From: CAZXEU01 sp965207385
GTDB taxonomy: Bacteria; Bacteroidota; Rhodothermia; Rhodothermales; Bin80
Length of the DNA stretch: 64,000 nucleotides
Assembly: GCA_965207385.1 (NCBI GenBank)
Contig: CBDBLZ010000005.1
Location: forward strand, 1 to 64,000
Direction: 5' to 3'
Below are positions 42,993-59,939 of this stretch, one piece after another. The notes below the pieces were generated by a model. The model had not been told where the DNA came from and did no database searches. It saw only the letters and a program-made list of their open reading frames with translations. How positions within the stretch are numbered: the first letter of the stretch is position 1; each line of letters opens with the position of its first letter. Both the position numbers and the translations under genes were made by a program.

Positions 42993-43703
42993 ATGCCAGG
43001 GAGAGGCAAGCGTTACGATCGTGCGAAGCAGGCGCTCCAGGAGTTGGGACCCGGTCCCTATACGCTGGAGGAGGCGACTGACGCGGTCAAGTCCGTTGGA
43101 CTTGCCAAATTCGATGAATCCGTAGACATGGACCTCAGGCTGGGCGTCGACCCGCGACACGCTGATCAGATGGTGCGGGGCAGCGTAGCCCTGCCGCACG
43201 GCACGGGCAGGCAGGTACGCGTGCTTGTATTGGCCAATGAAGCCAAGCAGCAGGAAGCGGTTGCCGCCGGCGCCGACCACGTGGGGCTCGACGACTATAT
43301 CCAGCGCATCCAGGAGGGCTGGACGGACATTGATGTCGTGGTGGCTACGCCGGACGTGATGGCCAAGGTAGGGCGGCTGGGGCGCATTCTTGGACCGCGC
43401 GGGCTCATGCCCAATCCCAAGAGCGGCACGGTGACCATGGACGTAAGCGAAGCGGTTCGCCAAGTCAAGGCGGGCAAGATTGATTTTCGCGTGGATAAGC
43501 AGGGTAACCTCCACACCGGTATTGGCCGCGTTTCGTTCACGTCATCGCAGCTTCGGGACAATGCCCGGGCCTTTTTGCTGGAGGTACTGCGCCTCAGGCC
43601 GGCCTCGGCCAAGGGCACATACGTGCGCTCCATTACGCTCTCTACCACGATGGGGCCCGCGATCGAGATATCCCGCGCCGAGGTTCTCAACATTGCGCGC
43701 TAG
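42993..43703 (+). CDS. rplA: 50S ribosomal protein L1
   Basis: 236 residues. Both L1 domains are present, with VDPRHADQMVRGSVALPHGTG, KVGRLGRILGPRGLMPNPKSGTVT and GKIDFRVDKQGNLHTGIGRVSF. Forms the L1 stalk; in other bacteria it also represses rplKA translation by binding an rRNA-like site in the leader. rplJ starts 4 bp after its stop. Confidence 0.98.
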   Translation: MPGRGKRYDRAKQALQELGPGPYTLEEATDAVKSVGLAKFDESVDMDLRLGVDPRHADQMVRGSVALPHGTGRQVRVLVLANEAKQQEAVAAGADHVGLDDYIQRIQEGWTDIDVVVATPDVMAKVGRLGRILGPRGLMPNPKSGTVTMDVSEAVRQVKAGKIDFRVDKQGNLHTGIGRVSFTSSQLRDNARAFLLEVLRLRPASAKGTYVRSITLSTTMGPAIEISRAEVLNIAR

Positions 43704-43707
43704 AGAC

Positions 43708-44226
43708 ATGCCGTTGACGAAAGCAGAGAAAGCCTCCCAAATCGCCGAAGTTGCCGAGCAGCTGGACGAGGCGGCGGCCGTTTACCTTACCGAATACAAG
43801 GGACTCAAGGTTGACCAGGTGGAGGACCTGCGCGGCCGCTTTCGCGCCTCGGGAGTGCGCTACCGCGTGGTCAAGAACACGCTCCTGAGGAGGGCCATGG
43901 AGCAGGCCGGCGGTTACGACAGCCTCTTCGAATACCTTCACGGGCCGACTGCGGCCGCCTTCAGCGTCGAGCCAGCCTCGGCCGCCCGTGTGATCAAGGA
44001 GTACGTAAAAGCCAATCGCAATTCTCCGCTCGCGCTGAAGGCCGCGTTTGTGGACGGCGCCGTGTACTCCGGCCAGGAGATTGACACCCTGGCTTCGCTC
44101 AAGTCCCGGGATGAATTGCTGGGCGATATCATCGGACTTCTCCTGTCGCCGATCAGAAACGTGGTCGGCGCTGTGCAGAGTCCGGGCGGAACTCTGGCCT
44201 CCATGCTGGCGGCCTTTCAGAAATAG
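43708..44226 (+). CDS. rplJ: 50S ribosomal protein L10
   Basis: 172 residues from the ATG at 43708. Conserved AVYLTEYKGLKVDQVEDLRGRFR, YRVVKNTLLRRAME and the C-terminal L7/L12-binding helix (DIIGLLLSPIRNVVGAVQSPGGTLASMLAAF). Only 4 bp separate it from rplA, so there is no room for the separate L10 leader structure known from other phyla. The frame is open far into rplA, but the conserved start is here. Confidence 0.97.
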   Translation: MPLTKAEKASQIAEVAEQLDEAAAVYLTEYKGLKVDQVEDLRGRFRASGVRYRVVKNTLLRRAMEQAGGYDSLFEYLHGPTAAAFSVEPASAARVIKEYVKANRNSPLALKAAFVDGAVYSGQEIDTLASLKSRDELLGDIIGLLLSPIRNVVGAVQSPGGTLASMLAAFQK

Positions 44227-44302
44227 TACATCCTATCACCAACCTTAAAGTGCGGCGCAGCCCGATGCGGGGCCAAGACCGTCGCCGGAGGACACATTCA
44301 CC

Positions 44303-44683
44303 ATGGCAAAAGTAAAGGAACTCGCAGAACAACTCGTTTCCCTGACCATCAAAGAGGCCAGCGAGCTGGCCCAGGTCCTGGAAGCGGACTACGGTATTCG
44401 GCCTGCGGCCGCGGCCGTGGCAGCCGTGCCCGCGGGCGCCGGAGGCGAAGCGGCCCAGGAGGAGGAAGAGCAGACCGAATTCACGGTCATCCTCACGGGC
44501 TTCGGAAGCCAGAAGATCGCGGTTATCAAGGAAGTGCGGGCCATTACGGGGCTCGGACTGAAGGACGCGAAAGCGCTGGTGGACGGCGTTCCGAAGGAGG
44601 TCAAGGAAGCTGTCTCCAAGGAAGAAGCCGAGGAACTCCGCACCCGCCTGGAAGGCGTGGGGGCGGAAGTGGAGATAAAGTAG
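44303..44683 (+). CDS. rplL: 50S ribosomal protein L7/L12
   Basis: 126 residues. N-terminal dimerisation helices, Ala/Gly-rich hinge (AAAAVAAVPAGAGGEAAQ), and C-terminal factor-binding domain (FTVILTGFGSQKIAVIKEVRAITGLGLKDAKALVDGVPKEVKE). Ribosome binding site GGAGGA at 44288-44293. A 75-bp gap leads to rpoB. Confidence 0.98.
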   Translation: MAKVKELAEQLVSLTIKEASELAQVLEADYGIRPAAAAVAAVPAGAGGEAAQEEEEQTEFTVILTGFGSQKIAVIKEVRAITGLGLKDAKALVDGVPKEVKEAVSKEEAEELRTRLEGVGAEVEIK

Positions 44684-44758
44684 GCAGGCCGCCATGCATG
44701 CCGCCGACCGCGCGCGTGCCTTCGCTGCTGTGTTTCAACAACCTGTGTGATTCCGTCT

Positions 44759-48589
<3,831 letters not shown>

Positions 48590-48644
48590 GCTGTTTGCCG
48601 CCAGATAGCTCGCTTCTCTTCCTTCCAAACAGGTTCGCTTGATT

Positions 48645-52952
<4,308 letters not shown>

Positions 52953-53349
52953 GCCGCAGAGGTATTCTCCCGCTGCCAGTCCTGCTTCGGCTGGGTACGT
53001 ACAGGGTGGGGCACTCCCGAAGTGTCGCATGACGTGCGGGCTGACTCGGAGCATCGGTGCCATAATCGTGTCTGTGCGGCTCAGATGAATCGGCCCTTGG
53101 CCGCCGGAGCTCTGGCCACGCGGATTCAGCTGGGGGAGCATCGACTTGGCCAAAACGGTAATGAATTTGCTTCCTGCCGCTGCTGCTGCGCTGCCCGCCT
53201 CCAGGGATCAGGGAAACCAACGCACAGCAAGGCAGCAGTTGCGTGATTGCCGGTCCGTTCGGCGAGTATCCCGTGGTGCACCTGTGCTCAGCCGGTCAAG
53301 CCAGTCACGCTGCAGACACCTACTGTTTAGGCTCTATCACACGGCGATC
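52953..53349. other. 397-bp region between convergent rpoC and permease genes
   Basis: Short open frames exist on the plus strand (for example 53146-53421), but they have no recognisable sequence, run into the permease coding region and start without a binding site. I see no known RNA, repeat or strong U-tailed hairpin. It must contain the end of the rpoBC transcript, so a Rho-dependent or processed end is possible. Confidence 0.4.
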
Positions 53350-55110
53350 TCAATTGCCGGACTCACGGATCTGGACCGTCAGGACCTGCACGTCGTGATA
53401 GCGCTCATGGCGAACGGATGAAGCGAGGTGGCGCAGCATTCTGAGGGAGAGCTCTTTCTCTTCGGGAGTGACGTTGGCATGGTCGGCTAAAAGGGCAATG
53501 CGGTCCTGAATGTTCTCCGAACTCACGCACCCGATGAATTCAAGCACGGCCCCGGTATCCGTCTTGCGAGCCGTCAGCACCAGCTTGTTCAGCCTCGGAC
53601 TGTCGGCTTCCGCCTCATCCTGCATCAGGATCAGAATCACTTCTTCCGCCGCGCCCTCCATGCGAAGGACCATCTCCTGTTCCCATCGATACCTGCTGGA
53701 AAACTCTCGCAGAAAGGCCATTACTTCGGGTAGCGTCTGCGGGCCCAGAACGGTTTCGAGGCTGCGGGCGCGAGGCCGCAGCAGGTCAACGGCAAGTGTC
53801 ATGACAATGGCGGCCAGACCACCTGCCGTCATGCCGTTGGCCAGGAGGCCACCGGCAAACTCTTCGAAGAACCCGGGGAATATGCGACTTTGTTCGAAGC
53901 CTGCTCCGAGCCAGAATGAGACGCCTGCAATGATTCCCGTGCGGTGGCCCAAACCAGCCGCGACCACGACTCTCATGCCGAGAACAAAGAGCATGGCAAC
54001 CAGAACTGCGAGATAGGCGCCCACGACGGGACCAGGTATGGCGAGGACCACGGCAAGCGCCTTGGGCACGAAGGCCAGCAAGACGAAAAGCGCGCCTACA
54101 GCCACGCCGACACTCCGGGCCGCTACTCCCGTAAGCTCCGTCATCGAAATGGAAGACGAATATGTGGTATTGGGGACGGTCCCCAGGAGGCCGGACAGCA
54201 AGTTGCCGGTTCCGTCCGCAGCAATGGCGCCCTGGACGGACTGAAAGTCCACGGCGCGCGGTCGTCTCCAGGAAACGCGTTGAATGGCCACCGTATCTCC
54301 CAGCGTCTCTATCGCTCCGATGAGCGTCAGGAATAGGAACGTCGGCAAGAGCGTCCAGAATACCCGGTCGAATCTGAAGTCGATGCCCGGCCAGCCGCCA
54401 CTTGGAAGACCTAGCCACGCCGCGGCATGCAGTCCGTCGGTATCATATACCCCGTAAAGGCCTGCAGCGACAGAGCCGCATACAACACCGGCAACAGGAG
54501 ACCACAGCCGCAGGATGCCCTTTGCCTTGATGGCCATGCAGGCAATAACCAGCACCGTGACGGCTGCGCAAACTGGCGCGGCTGAATCGGGCGCCGAATC
54601 TGGCACATCATCGAGCACCTCAAAGATCACCGGCATCACGGTTACGGAAATGAGCATGATTACCGTGCCCGAAACCGTAGGCGTAAGGATCCGCCTGAAC
54701 AGCGGCAGCCGACTGGCCAGGAAGAACTGAAACAGAGCAGAAATGACGATGAGCGTCGCGAGCAGCTGCGGCCCCCCGCTCGACAATGCGGCAATGCATG
54801 CCGCAATGAAGGCTCCGGAGCTACCCATTAGGAGAACGTATCCTGCTCCCACGCGCCAGACCCGGACGGCCTGGACAATGGTCGTCGTGCCGCTTACAAT
54901 TACGGCCGAAAACACGGCCCACTGCAGAAACTGCTCGCCGGCTCCTGCCGATCGAACTACGATAGCGGGAGTAAGCACAATGCCGGCAATCGACAGCAGC
55001 GCGAGCTGAAGTCCCAGGCCGACTGAAAGCAAAGGCGGGGGATTCTCGTCCGGCTGGAAGCGAATATCAGCTGTGCGCGAATCCTCTAGCATTGGCCACA
55101 AGCGCCGCAT
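53350..55110 (-). CDS. NCS2-family purine/pyrimidine permease with C-terminal GHKL-like domain
   Basis: 586 residues from the ATG at 55110 (GGAG 7 bp upstream). The first ~440 residues are a nucleobase:cation symporter-2 transporter with about 12-14 spans and typical motifs (YVLLMGSSGAFIA, FLFLTLIGAIETLGDTVAIQRVS, GLLGTVPNTTYSSSISMTELTGVAARSVGV). From about 455 a soluble domain follows (PEVMAFLREFSSRYRWEQEMVLRMEGAAEEVILILM ... EEKELSLRMLRHLASSVRHERYHDVQVLTVQI). Its layout resembles anti-sigma-factor (RsbW/HATPase_c) domains, but the N-box Asn is missing. It may sense or gate transport. The substrate is unknown; xanthine or uracil is likely by family. Confidence 0.82.
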   Translation of the reverse strand: MRRLWPMLEDSRTADIRFQPDENPPPLLSVGLGLQLALLSIAGIVLTPAIVVRSAGAGEQFLQWAVFSAVIVSGTTTIVQAVRVWRVGAGYVLLMGSSGAFIAACIAALSSGGPQLLATLIVISALFQFFLASRLPLFRRILTPTVSGTVIMLISVTVMPVIFEVLDDVPDSAPDSAAPVCAAVTVLVIACMAIKAKGILRLWSPVAGVVCGSVAAGLYGVYDTDGLHAAAWLGLPSGGWPGIDFRFDRVFWTLLPTFLFLTLIGAIETLGDTVAIQRVSWRRPRAVDFQSVQGAIAADGTGNLLSGLLGTVPNTTYSSSISMTELTGVAARSVGVAVGALFVLLAFVPKALAVVLAIPGPVVGAYLAVLVAMLFVLGMRVVVAAGLGHRTGIIAGVSFWLGAGFEQSRIFPGFFEEFAGGLLANGMTAGGLAAIVMTLAVDLLRPRARSLETVLGPQTLPEVMAFLREFSSRYRWEQEMVLRMEGAAEEVILILMQDEAEADSPRLNKLVLTARKTDTGAVLEFIGCVSSENIQDRIALLADHANVTPEEKELSLRMLRHLASSVRHERYHDVQVLTVQIRESGN

Positions 55111-55210
55111 TCGGGCACTCCGAAGTGCAGCAACGCGTTACTTGGACTAGTCGTTTGCCAATAAACTACAAAGTTTGCCCGCGTATTCCAGCCGGGACGG
55201 AGCGGCCCTT

Positions 55211-55996
55211 GTGCAACTGCATAGCATTTACATTTATCCTCTGAAGGCGGCCCGGCGCGTGGCTCTGGCCAGCGCCCGCGTGGAGGAGCGCGGACTTCAG
55301 CAAGACCGAAGGTGGATGGCGGTAGATGCAGGTGGCCGTTTTCTGAGTCAGCGGGAAGTACCAAACCTTGCGCTTGTGCGCGTCCGGCTCGACTCGGGTG
55401 GCCTGATGCTGGAGGCACCGGGCATGCGGGGCGTTGCTGTTCAGGTGCCTTCCGCGGATGCGCCTACGGCGCGGGTGAAGATCTGGAATGATTCGGTGCA
55501 GGCCTCGCTGGCAGCCCCGGAGGCCGAGGCCTGGATGACCGCCTACCTTGGAAGGCCCTGCCGGATTGCGTATATGCCCGAAAACTCATTCCGGCAACTG
55601 AATCCGGACGTTGCTTCCGGTATCGTCAGCTTTGCGGACGGATACCCGCTACTCCTGACAACACTGGCGTCCCTGCAGAATCTGAATTCCCGCATGGGAG
55701 CGCCCGTCGAAATGACCCGCTTTCGGCCGAACGTCGTGATTGCCGGCAGCAGACCCTATGAAGAGGACAGTTGGAAGAGGATTCGCGTGGGCAACGTGCG
55801 TCTCCGGGTGGTGAAGCCGTGCGATCGATGTGTTGTCACCACTATCGACCAGGAAACGGGAGAGCAGGGGAAGGAGCCATTGAAAACCCTCGGCCGGTAT
55901 CGCAAGCGAGGCTCAGGCGTCTACTTCGGGCAAAACCTGGTACCGGAGACCCGAGGAGAGATCCGTCTCGGCGACAGGGTCGAGATTCTGGAATAG
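55211..55996 (+). CDS. MOSC domain protein (YcbX/mARC-like)
   Basis: 261 residues from a GTG at 55211. An N-terminal beta-barrel domain (LHSIYIYPLKAARRVALASARVEERGLQQDRRWMAVD) is followed by the MOSC domain (FRPNVVIAGSRPYEEDSWKRIRVG, VVKPCDRCVVTTIDQETGEQGKEPLKTL). The conserved Cys in PCDRCVVTT is the expected molybdenum ligand. Members reduce N-hydroxylated compounds or transfer sulfur with the molybdenum cofactor. No ferredoxin domain is fused. Another molybdoenzyme gene (msrP) lies 1.1 kb downstream. Confidence 0.9.
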   Translation: MQLHSIYIYPLKAARRVALASARVEERGLQQDRRWMAVDAGGRFLSQREVPNLALVRVRLDSGGLMLEAPGMRGVAVQVPSADAPTARVKIWNDSVQASLAAPEAEAWMTAYLGRPCRIAYMPENSFRQLNPDVASGIVSFADGYPLLLTTLASLQNLNSRMGAPVEMTRFRPNVVIAGSRPYEEDSWKRIRVGNVRLRVVKPCDRCVVTTIDQETGEQGKEPLKTLGRYRKRGSGVYFGQNLVPETRGEIRLGDRVEILE

Positions 55997-56143
55997 GCGC
56001 CTGATGCGGCTTGCCGCTCCCCGAAAGGCATGTTTCGGATAAATCTGCCATGCCTTAAATTTGGGCCAACCCAGACGGATTGCAGACTTCCCACAGCGTT
56101 TCTTCCACATAGGGGATCAGTTTCACCGGCACATTTCGCGGCT

Positions 56144-56644
56144 ATGAATGCGTATGTGCTGGTTCTGAATCAGGACTTCAGTGCCCTTACCGTCTGCAGT
56201 GTGCAAAGGGCGGTTGTGCTTGTGCATCTGCACAAGGCGGACGTGGTAGCCTCGTTGCCCAGCCGTCGCATGCGTTCCACCAGTGTTTCTCTGCCGTGGC
56301 CGAGCATAGTCCGGCTCCGCTATTACGTCCGCGTGCCTTATCGGGGCATCATGCTTTCACGAAAGAATATCCTGCGACGAGACGCACACTGTTGCCAATA
56401 CTGCGGCACGCGGGAGCGGTTGACCGTGGATCATGTTCTGCCGAAATCGCGCGGAGGAAAGCATGCCTGGAAGAATCTCGTGGCAGCCTGCATCCGGTGC
56501 AACAACAAGAAGGGCAATCGTACTCCGGATGAGGCTGGCATGGCGCTTTCGCGTTCCCCCTTTCGGCCAAGCCACGTCATGTTTATCCGGGACTATGTCG
56601 GCACCCTGGAGGATACGTGGAAGCCATACCTGTTCATGAACTGA
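56144..56644 (+). CDS. HNH endonuclease
   Basis: 166 residues from the ATG at 56144. N-terminal conserved part VLVLNQDFSALTVCSVQRAVVLVHLHKADVV, then the zinc-bound HNH motif: CQYCG, LTVDHVLPKSRGG, WKNLVAACIRCNNKKGNRTPDEAGM. This is the widespread single-domain HNH family in Bacteroidota, of unknown cellular role, not clearly part of a defence or restriction system here. Followed by a membrane protein gene after 7 bp. Confidence 0.92.
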   Translation: MNAYVLVLNQDFSALTVCSVQRAVVLVHLHKADVVASLPSRRMRSTSVSLPWPSIVRLRYYVRVPYRGIMLSRKNILRRDAHCCQYCGTRERLTVDHVLPKSRGGKHAWKNLVAACIRCNNKKGNRTPDEAGMALSRSPFRPSHVMFIRDYVGTLEDTWKPYLFMN

Positions 56645-56651
56645 CGCGGGT

Positions 56652-57101
56652 ATGTCAGGCCGTGTTATTCGCCTGTCTTGGCTGATTCCCGTGGTGCTGG
56701 CCGGACTGGCTGCAAACCAGGCCAAGGTAGCCTGGGATCTGAACAGCACCTGGCGAAACGGAGTGAGCGCAAGGGCGCAGCTGGTGGCCTACGAGCGCTC
56801 GAATCGGGCCGATGTCACCTACGGTTACGTCGGCCTCGTGGTACCGCTAGCCGATGGCGCGCGGCTGGAAGAGGAGAAGTTGTCCCTGCCGCACAGTCTG
56901 CTTCCGCGTCTCGAAGGCGTCGACTCCGTGGATGTGAAGGTTCGGCCGGGAGCTGCCCAGGAGGTGGTCATTGCCTCCATCATGCCGGCCCATTTCTGGA
57001 TTGCGCTTTCAAACGCGGGCATGAGCCTGGCCGGCATCTTGCTGTTTCTCGGCGTAGCGTTTGTGCTGGCAAGAAGACGCCAGGACCGGATCGCTGACTG
57101 A
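56652..57101 (+). CDS. DUF3592-like two-span membrane protein
   Basis: 149 residues with spans at about 8-25 and 115-138 and an outside domain between them (GVSARAQLVAYERSNRADVTYGYVGLVVPLADGARLEEEKLSLPHSLLPRLEG). The layout and the alternating beta pattern are like DUF3592 proteins. Function unknown. Convergent with msrP, 15 bp apart. Confidence 0.7.
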   Translation: MSGRVIRLSWLIPVVLAGLAANQAKVAWDLNSTWRNGVSARAQLVAYERSNRADVTYGYVGLVVPLADGARLEEEKLSLPHSLLPRLEGVDSVDVKVRPGAAQEVVIASIMPAHFWIALSNAGMSLAGILLFLGVAFVLARRRQDRIAD

Positions 57102-57116
57102 CACGTTCCGCAGATA

Positions 57117-58154
57117 CTACCGTATGACGGGACCCGTCGGCTCGCGCGGCTCGTCCGGATACAGGCTGCCTACCCATTTATCGTAGCCATTGAACAGCTG
57201 TGTAGGCAGGCGCTCTTCTACGCCTTCCCTCGGCAGAAACCGTTCCGTAGCCTGGCTCCAGCGCGGATGGGGCACATTGGGATTGACATTCGACAGAAAG
57301 CCGTATTCGTTGGGTTGCAGCTCATTCCAGAAGGTCTTGGGCTGCCGCCTGACGAATTCCATTCGTACAATGGCCTTGGGTCCCTTGTAGCCGTACTTCC
57401 ACGGAAGCACAAGTCTGAGAGGTGAGCCGTTTTGCTTGGGCAGGGGCTCGCCATACATACCCGTGGCCACAAAGGCCAGCTCGTTCATGGCCTCCTCCAT
57501 ACGCAGGCCTTCGAAATAGGGCCAGGGATACCATGGTGAAGTGGCCTGGCCCGGGAGTTGGTTTTTCCTTTCCACGCAAACGAAGCGAACATGCGTGGCC
57601 TCACTCCGGGGCTTGCAGCGCTCTATCAGCTTTGCGAGCGGGAATCCGGTCCAGGGTACTGTGAGTGACCAGGCTTCCACGCACCGGAACCTGTAGAGCC
57701 GCTCTTCGAGGCCTATGGATCGGATCAGGTCCGGCACGTCAAGCTCCAGTCGCCGGTCCTCGACCAGGCCGCGTACCTGAATCGACCACGGAAAGGGCTC
57801 GTAGGCCTCTGTCAGCGGCCAGACCCGCTTCAGGTCACCCTGGTTTATGAACTCATAAAAATTGTTGTAGGAGGACGCAATTAGCCGATCGCTTACCGGA
57901 CGCTCGGGTACCGTATAGGCATCGGAGCGCGGCGCGGGAAGCCCGTCACGCGGCGCATTCGCGGGTATCGTGTCCAGAGGACCGTCGGGGCCACCGTGTG
58001 CACCGGAGCTGCGGCAGCCGAGCAGCGACGCGGCAAGTCCAATGCTACCAAGTCCCAGGGACTTGACAAATGCTCGCCGATTCTTGTATGCGCCCTGGCT
58101 TGAAGCATGGCATTCGCGAAGTTGCCAGGCTGCGGGAATGATTATATTGGCCAT
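57117..58154 (-). CDS. msrP: protein-methionine-sulfoxide reductase, molybdopterin subunit
   Basis: 345 residues. Tat signal NRRAFVKSLGLGSIGLA, then LLGC, which could also be a lipobox, so the protein may be a Tat-exported lipoprotein. The molybdopterin-binding core has YNNFYEFINQGDLKRVWPL, the Mo-ligand Cys in YRFRCVEAWSLTVPWTGFPL, SPWYPWPYFEGLRMEEAMNELAF and LRLVLPWKYGYKGPKAIVRMEFV. It repairs oxidised methionine in exported proteins. The usual haem partner MsrQ is not next to it, so electrons must come from elsewhere. Divergent from the methyltransferase, 122 bp apart. Confidence 0.92.
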   Translation of the reverse strand: MANIIIPAAWQLRECHASSQGAYKNRRAFVKSLGLGSIGLAASLLGCRSSGAHGGPDGPLDTIPANAPRDGLPAPRSDAYTVPERPVSDRLIASSYNNFYEFINQGDLKRVWPLTEAYEPFPWSIQVRGLVEDRRLELDVPDLIRSIGLEERLYRFRCVEAWSLTVPWTGFPLAKLIERCKPRSEATHVRFVCVERKNQLPGQATSPWYPWPYFEGLRMEEAMNELAFVATGMYGEPLPKQNGSPLRLVLPWKYGYKGPKAIVRMEFVRRQPKTFWNELQPNEYGFLSNVNPNVPHPRWSQATERFLPREGVEERLPTQLFNGYDKWVGSLYPDEPREPTGPVIR

Positions 58155-58276
58155 CGTAAGTTGCTATAGCGGCGGATAATTATTGTACGGACTCTGGCCA
58201 CGATTCGTTCACTGCGCCCGGGTTCAGAAAGATGTCGTGCGAATCGAATCGGGTGGCCTTTCCCGCCGAGGATGCC

Positions 58277-59008
58277 ATGATCGACACAAGTGCATTTGAC
58301 TTTGACGCCGACTACGGGCGCGACTATGACGAGCTGGTGGTACGGGTCATACCCGGCTATTCGCAACTCTTCCAGGCGACGCTGGCCGTGCTGCGGAGTG
58401 TGCTGGGGCGCAAAGCCGAACTCCTGGTGGTAGGGTGCGGCACGGGCAGGGAAATCGAGACATTTGCTCCACCTGAGCCGGGATGGACCGTAACAGGTGT
58501 GGACCCCAGCATCCGGATGATCGAAGCCTCCGCATCGCTTGTAAAGTCCCTGGACCTCGAGAGCCGCGCGAGACTCGTGCACGGCACTGTAGATGACCTG
58601 GCAGCACGGCCCGCCTACGACGCCGCAACCATTATCAATGTGATGCACTTCCTGCCGGACGATGGCGCCAAGGAGAACCTGATTCGCAGTGTGGCTTCCC
58701 GCCTAAAGGAAGGAGGCTACCTGGTACTGTTCGATCTTCATGGTGAACAAGGCGCGTTGCGCTTTGAGCTTCTCTGCGGTGCGTGGAGGGATTTCGTTCG
58801 GCAGCGCGGAGTAACCGGCGCGGCGCACGACAGGTTTTTCAGTCGAATCAACGCAGGCATTGCATTTGTATCTGAATCGCGGATAGTCGAAATTTGCTCT
58901 CGTGCCCGACTGGGACTTGTTTGCCGATATTTTGCGGGGCTTTGCTACGGGGGGTGGCTCTTCCGGCTCTGTTCCGGTGATGCTGCCGATCTCGGTGTGG
59001 ACACGTAG
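58277..59008 (+). CDS. class I SAM-dependent methyltransferase
   Basis: 243 residues from the ATG at 58277 (GAGG 5 bp upstream; an in-frame ATG at 58232 is possible). SAM-binding motif I LLVVGCGTGREIETF, acidic loop VTGVDPSIRMIE, motif near LVHGTVDDLAARPAYDAATIINVMHFLPDD, and RLKEGGYLVLFDLHG. The substrate is not evident. The C-terminal part is Cys-rich (EICSRARLGLVCRYFAGLCYGG). Confidence 0.82.
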   Translation: MIDTSAFDFDADYGRDYDELVVRVIPGYSQLFQATLAVLRSVLGRKAELLVVGCGTGREIETFAPPEPGWTVTGVDPSIRMIEASASLVKSLDLESRARLVHGTVDDLAARPAYDAATIINVMHFLPDDGAKENLIRSVASRLKEGGYLVLFDLHGEQGALRFELLCGAWRDFVRQRGVTGAAHDRFFSRINAGIAFVSESRIVEICSRARLGLVCRYFAGLCYGGWLFRLCSGDAADLGVDT

Positions 59009-59186
59009 CAGCGCGTGTCACTGGCTGGATTGCCGCCTGCCGGATTCGCACGCACCGGCCTGGCTGATTCATCCGGGAGGTCGCTTCTCGTGCAACCAGT
59101 TGCTTTGTTTTGACAACGGACGGCAAAGCAACGGCAGAGCGGGAACACTTCCTGAGAAACTACATTAACTAGAATGCACTTTCGCT

Positions 59187-59933
59187 ATGGAATTTAGCAA
59201 AATGCGTACTTCGGGAGCGGGATGTCGAGGACTGCTCAAGGGTACGGTATGGGGTTGTTCGACATTCGCGGTACTTGCCTTGCTACTGCCGGTTGCGGCA
59301 CTGGCCCAGACTGCCACAGTATCGCAGCGGGTATTGCCGGTGGCGGAGCTGAAGGACCTGGACTTTATTCGCCAATTCCTGGAAGACCAGTTGATCAACC
59401 CACGGTACCCCGACTTCGCATCGGCAGCATTTCTGGACGTAACGCGTGATGGGTTTGGCACGAACGATCTTCTCATCCTGTATCCGAGCCAGGAGCATTT
59501 CCTGTTGAGCGGGTATTTGCCTGAGCGGATGACCGACGTCCTTAGCGCTCAGAATCTGGCAACAGACTACAATCTCACAACTGTGAGAGACCTCAGCAGG
59601 GTAATTGCCGATGAGGCCGAGGATGAAGAGGATCCCAAGAAAGCGTTGGCGGGGGCCGTGCTTCGCTCTCTGCTCGTATATTACCCGGCAGGCAATTTTC
59701 AAGGCTATATCGACCAAGTAGGAGAAGCCGTGCGGATCAGTTTCTGGGGCTACGAAGACGCTCTGTGGCAATTCGAACCCGAGGCAACCCGGTGTATTCA
59801 GCCGGACGAAGATCCGCTTATACTTGTTGTTCACAAACAGCCGCAGATTCAGTCGTTCCTGGACGTGGATGGTTGCGTGGTTATACAGGCATCCACTACG
59901 GGCGCCGAGGTTTCATCCCGTGTTTGCGAGTGA
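59187..59933 (+). CDS. secreted protein of unknown function, first gene of the ExbD-like cluster
   Basis: 248 residues. A signal peptide or N-terminal anchor (about 20-41, STFAVLALLLPVAALAQ) is followed by a periplasmic or surface domain with mixed helices and strands (ELKDLDFIRQFLEDQLIN, NDLLILYPSQEHFLLSGYLPERMTDVL, DPLILVVHKQPQIQSFLDVDGCVVI). It has three Cys outside the signal. No known family recognised. Followed 6 bp later by an ExbD-like gene. The 178 bp upstream contain a TTGACA (59111-59116) without a matching -10. Confidence 0.7.
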   Translation: MEFSKMRTSGAGCRGLLKGTVWGCSTFAVLALLLPVAALAQTATVSQRVLPVAELKDLDFIRQFLEDQLINPRYPDFASAAFLDVTRDGFGTNDLLILYPSQEHFLLSGYLPERMTDVLSAQNLATDYNLTTVRDLSRVIADEAEDEEDPKKALAGAVLRSLLVYYPAGNFQGYIDQVGEAVRISFWGYEDALWQFEPEATRCIQPDEDPLILVVHKQPQIQSFLDVDGCVVIQASTTGAEVSSRVCE

Positions 59934-59939
59934 GGCCCC

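Noticed and set aside
43704..43707. L10 autoregulatory leader upstream of rplJ
   Set aside because: Only 4 bp separate rplA and rplJ, so there is no untranslated leader that could hold it.
53146..53421. 91-codon plus-strand frame after rpoC
   Set aside because: No conserved sequence, no binding site, and it runs into the 3' end of the permease gene on the other strand.
59111..59140. TTGACA box upstream of the ExbD-like cluster as a promoter
   Set aside because: No -10-like sequence is found at 16-18 bp spacing.
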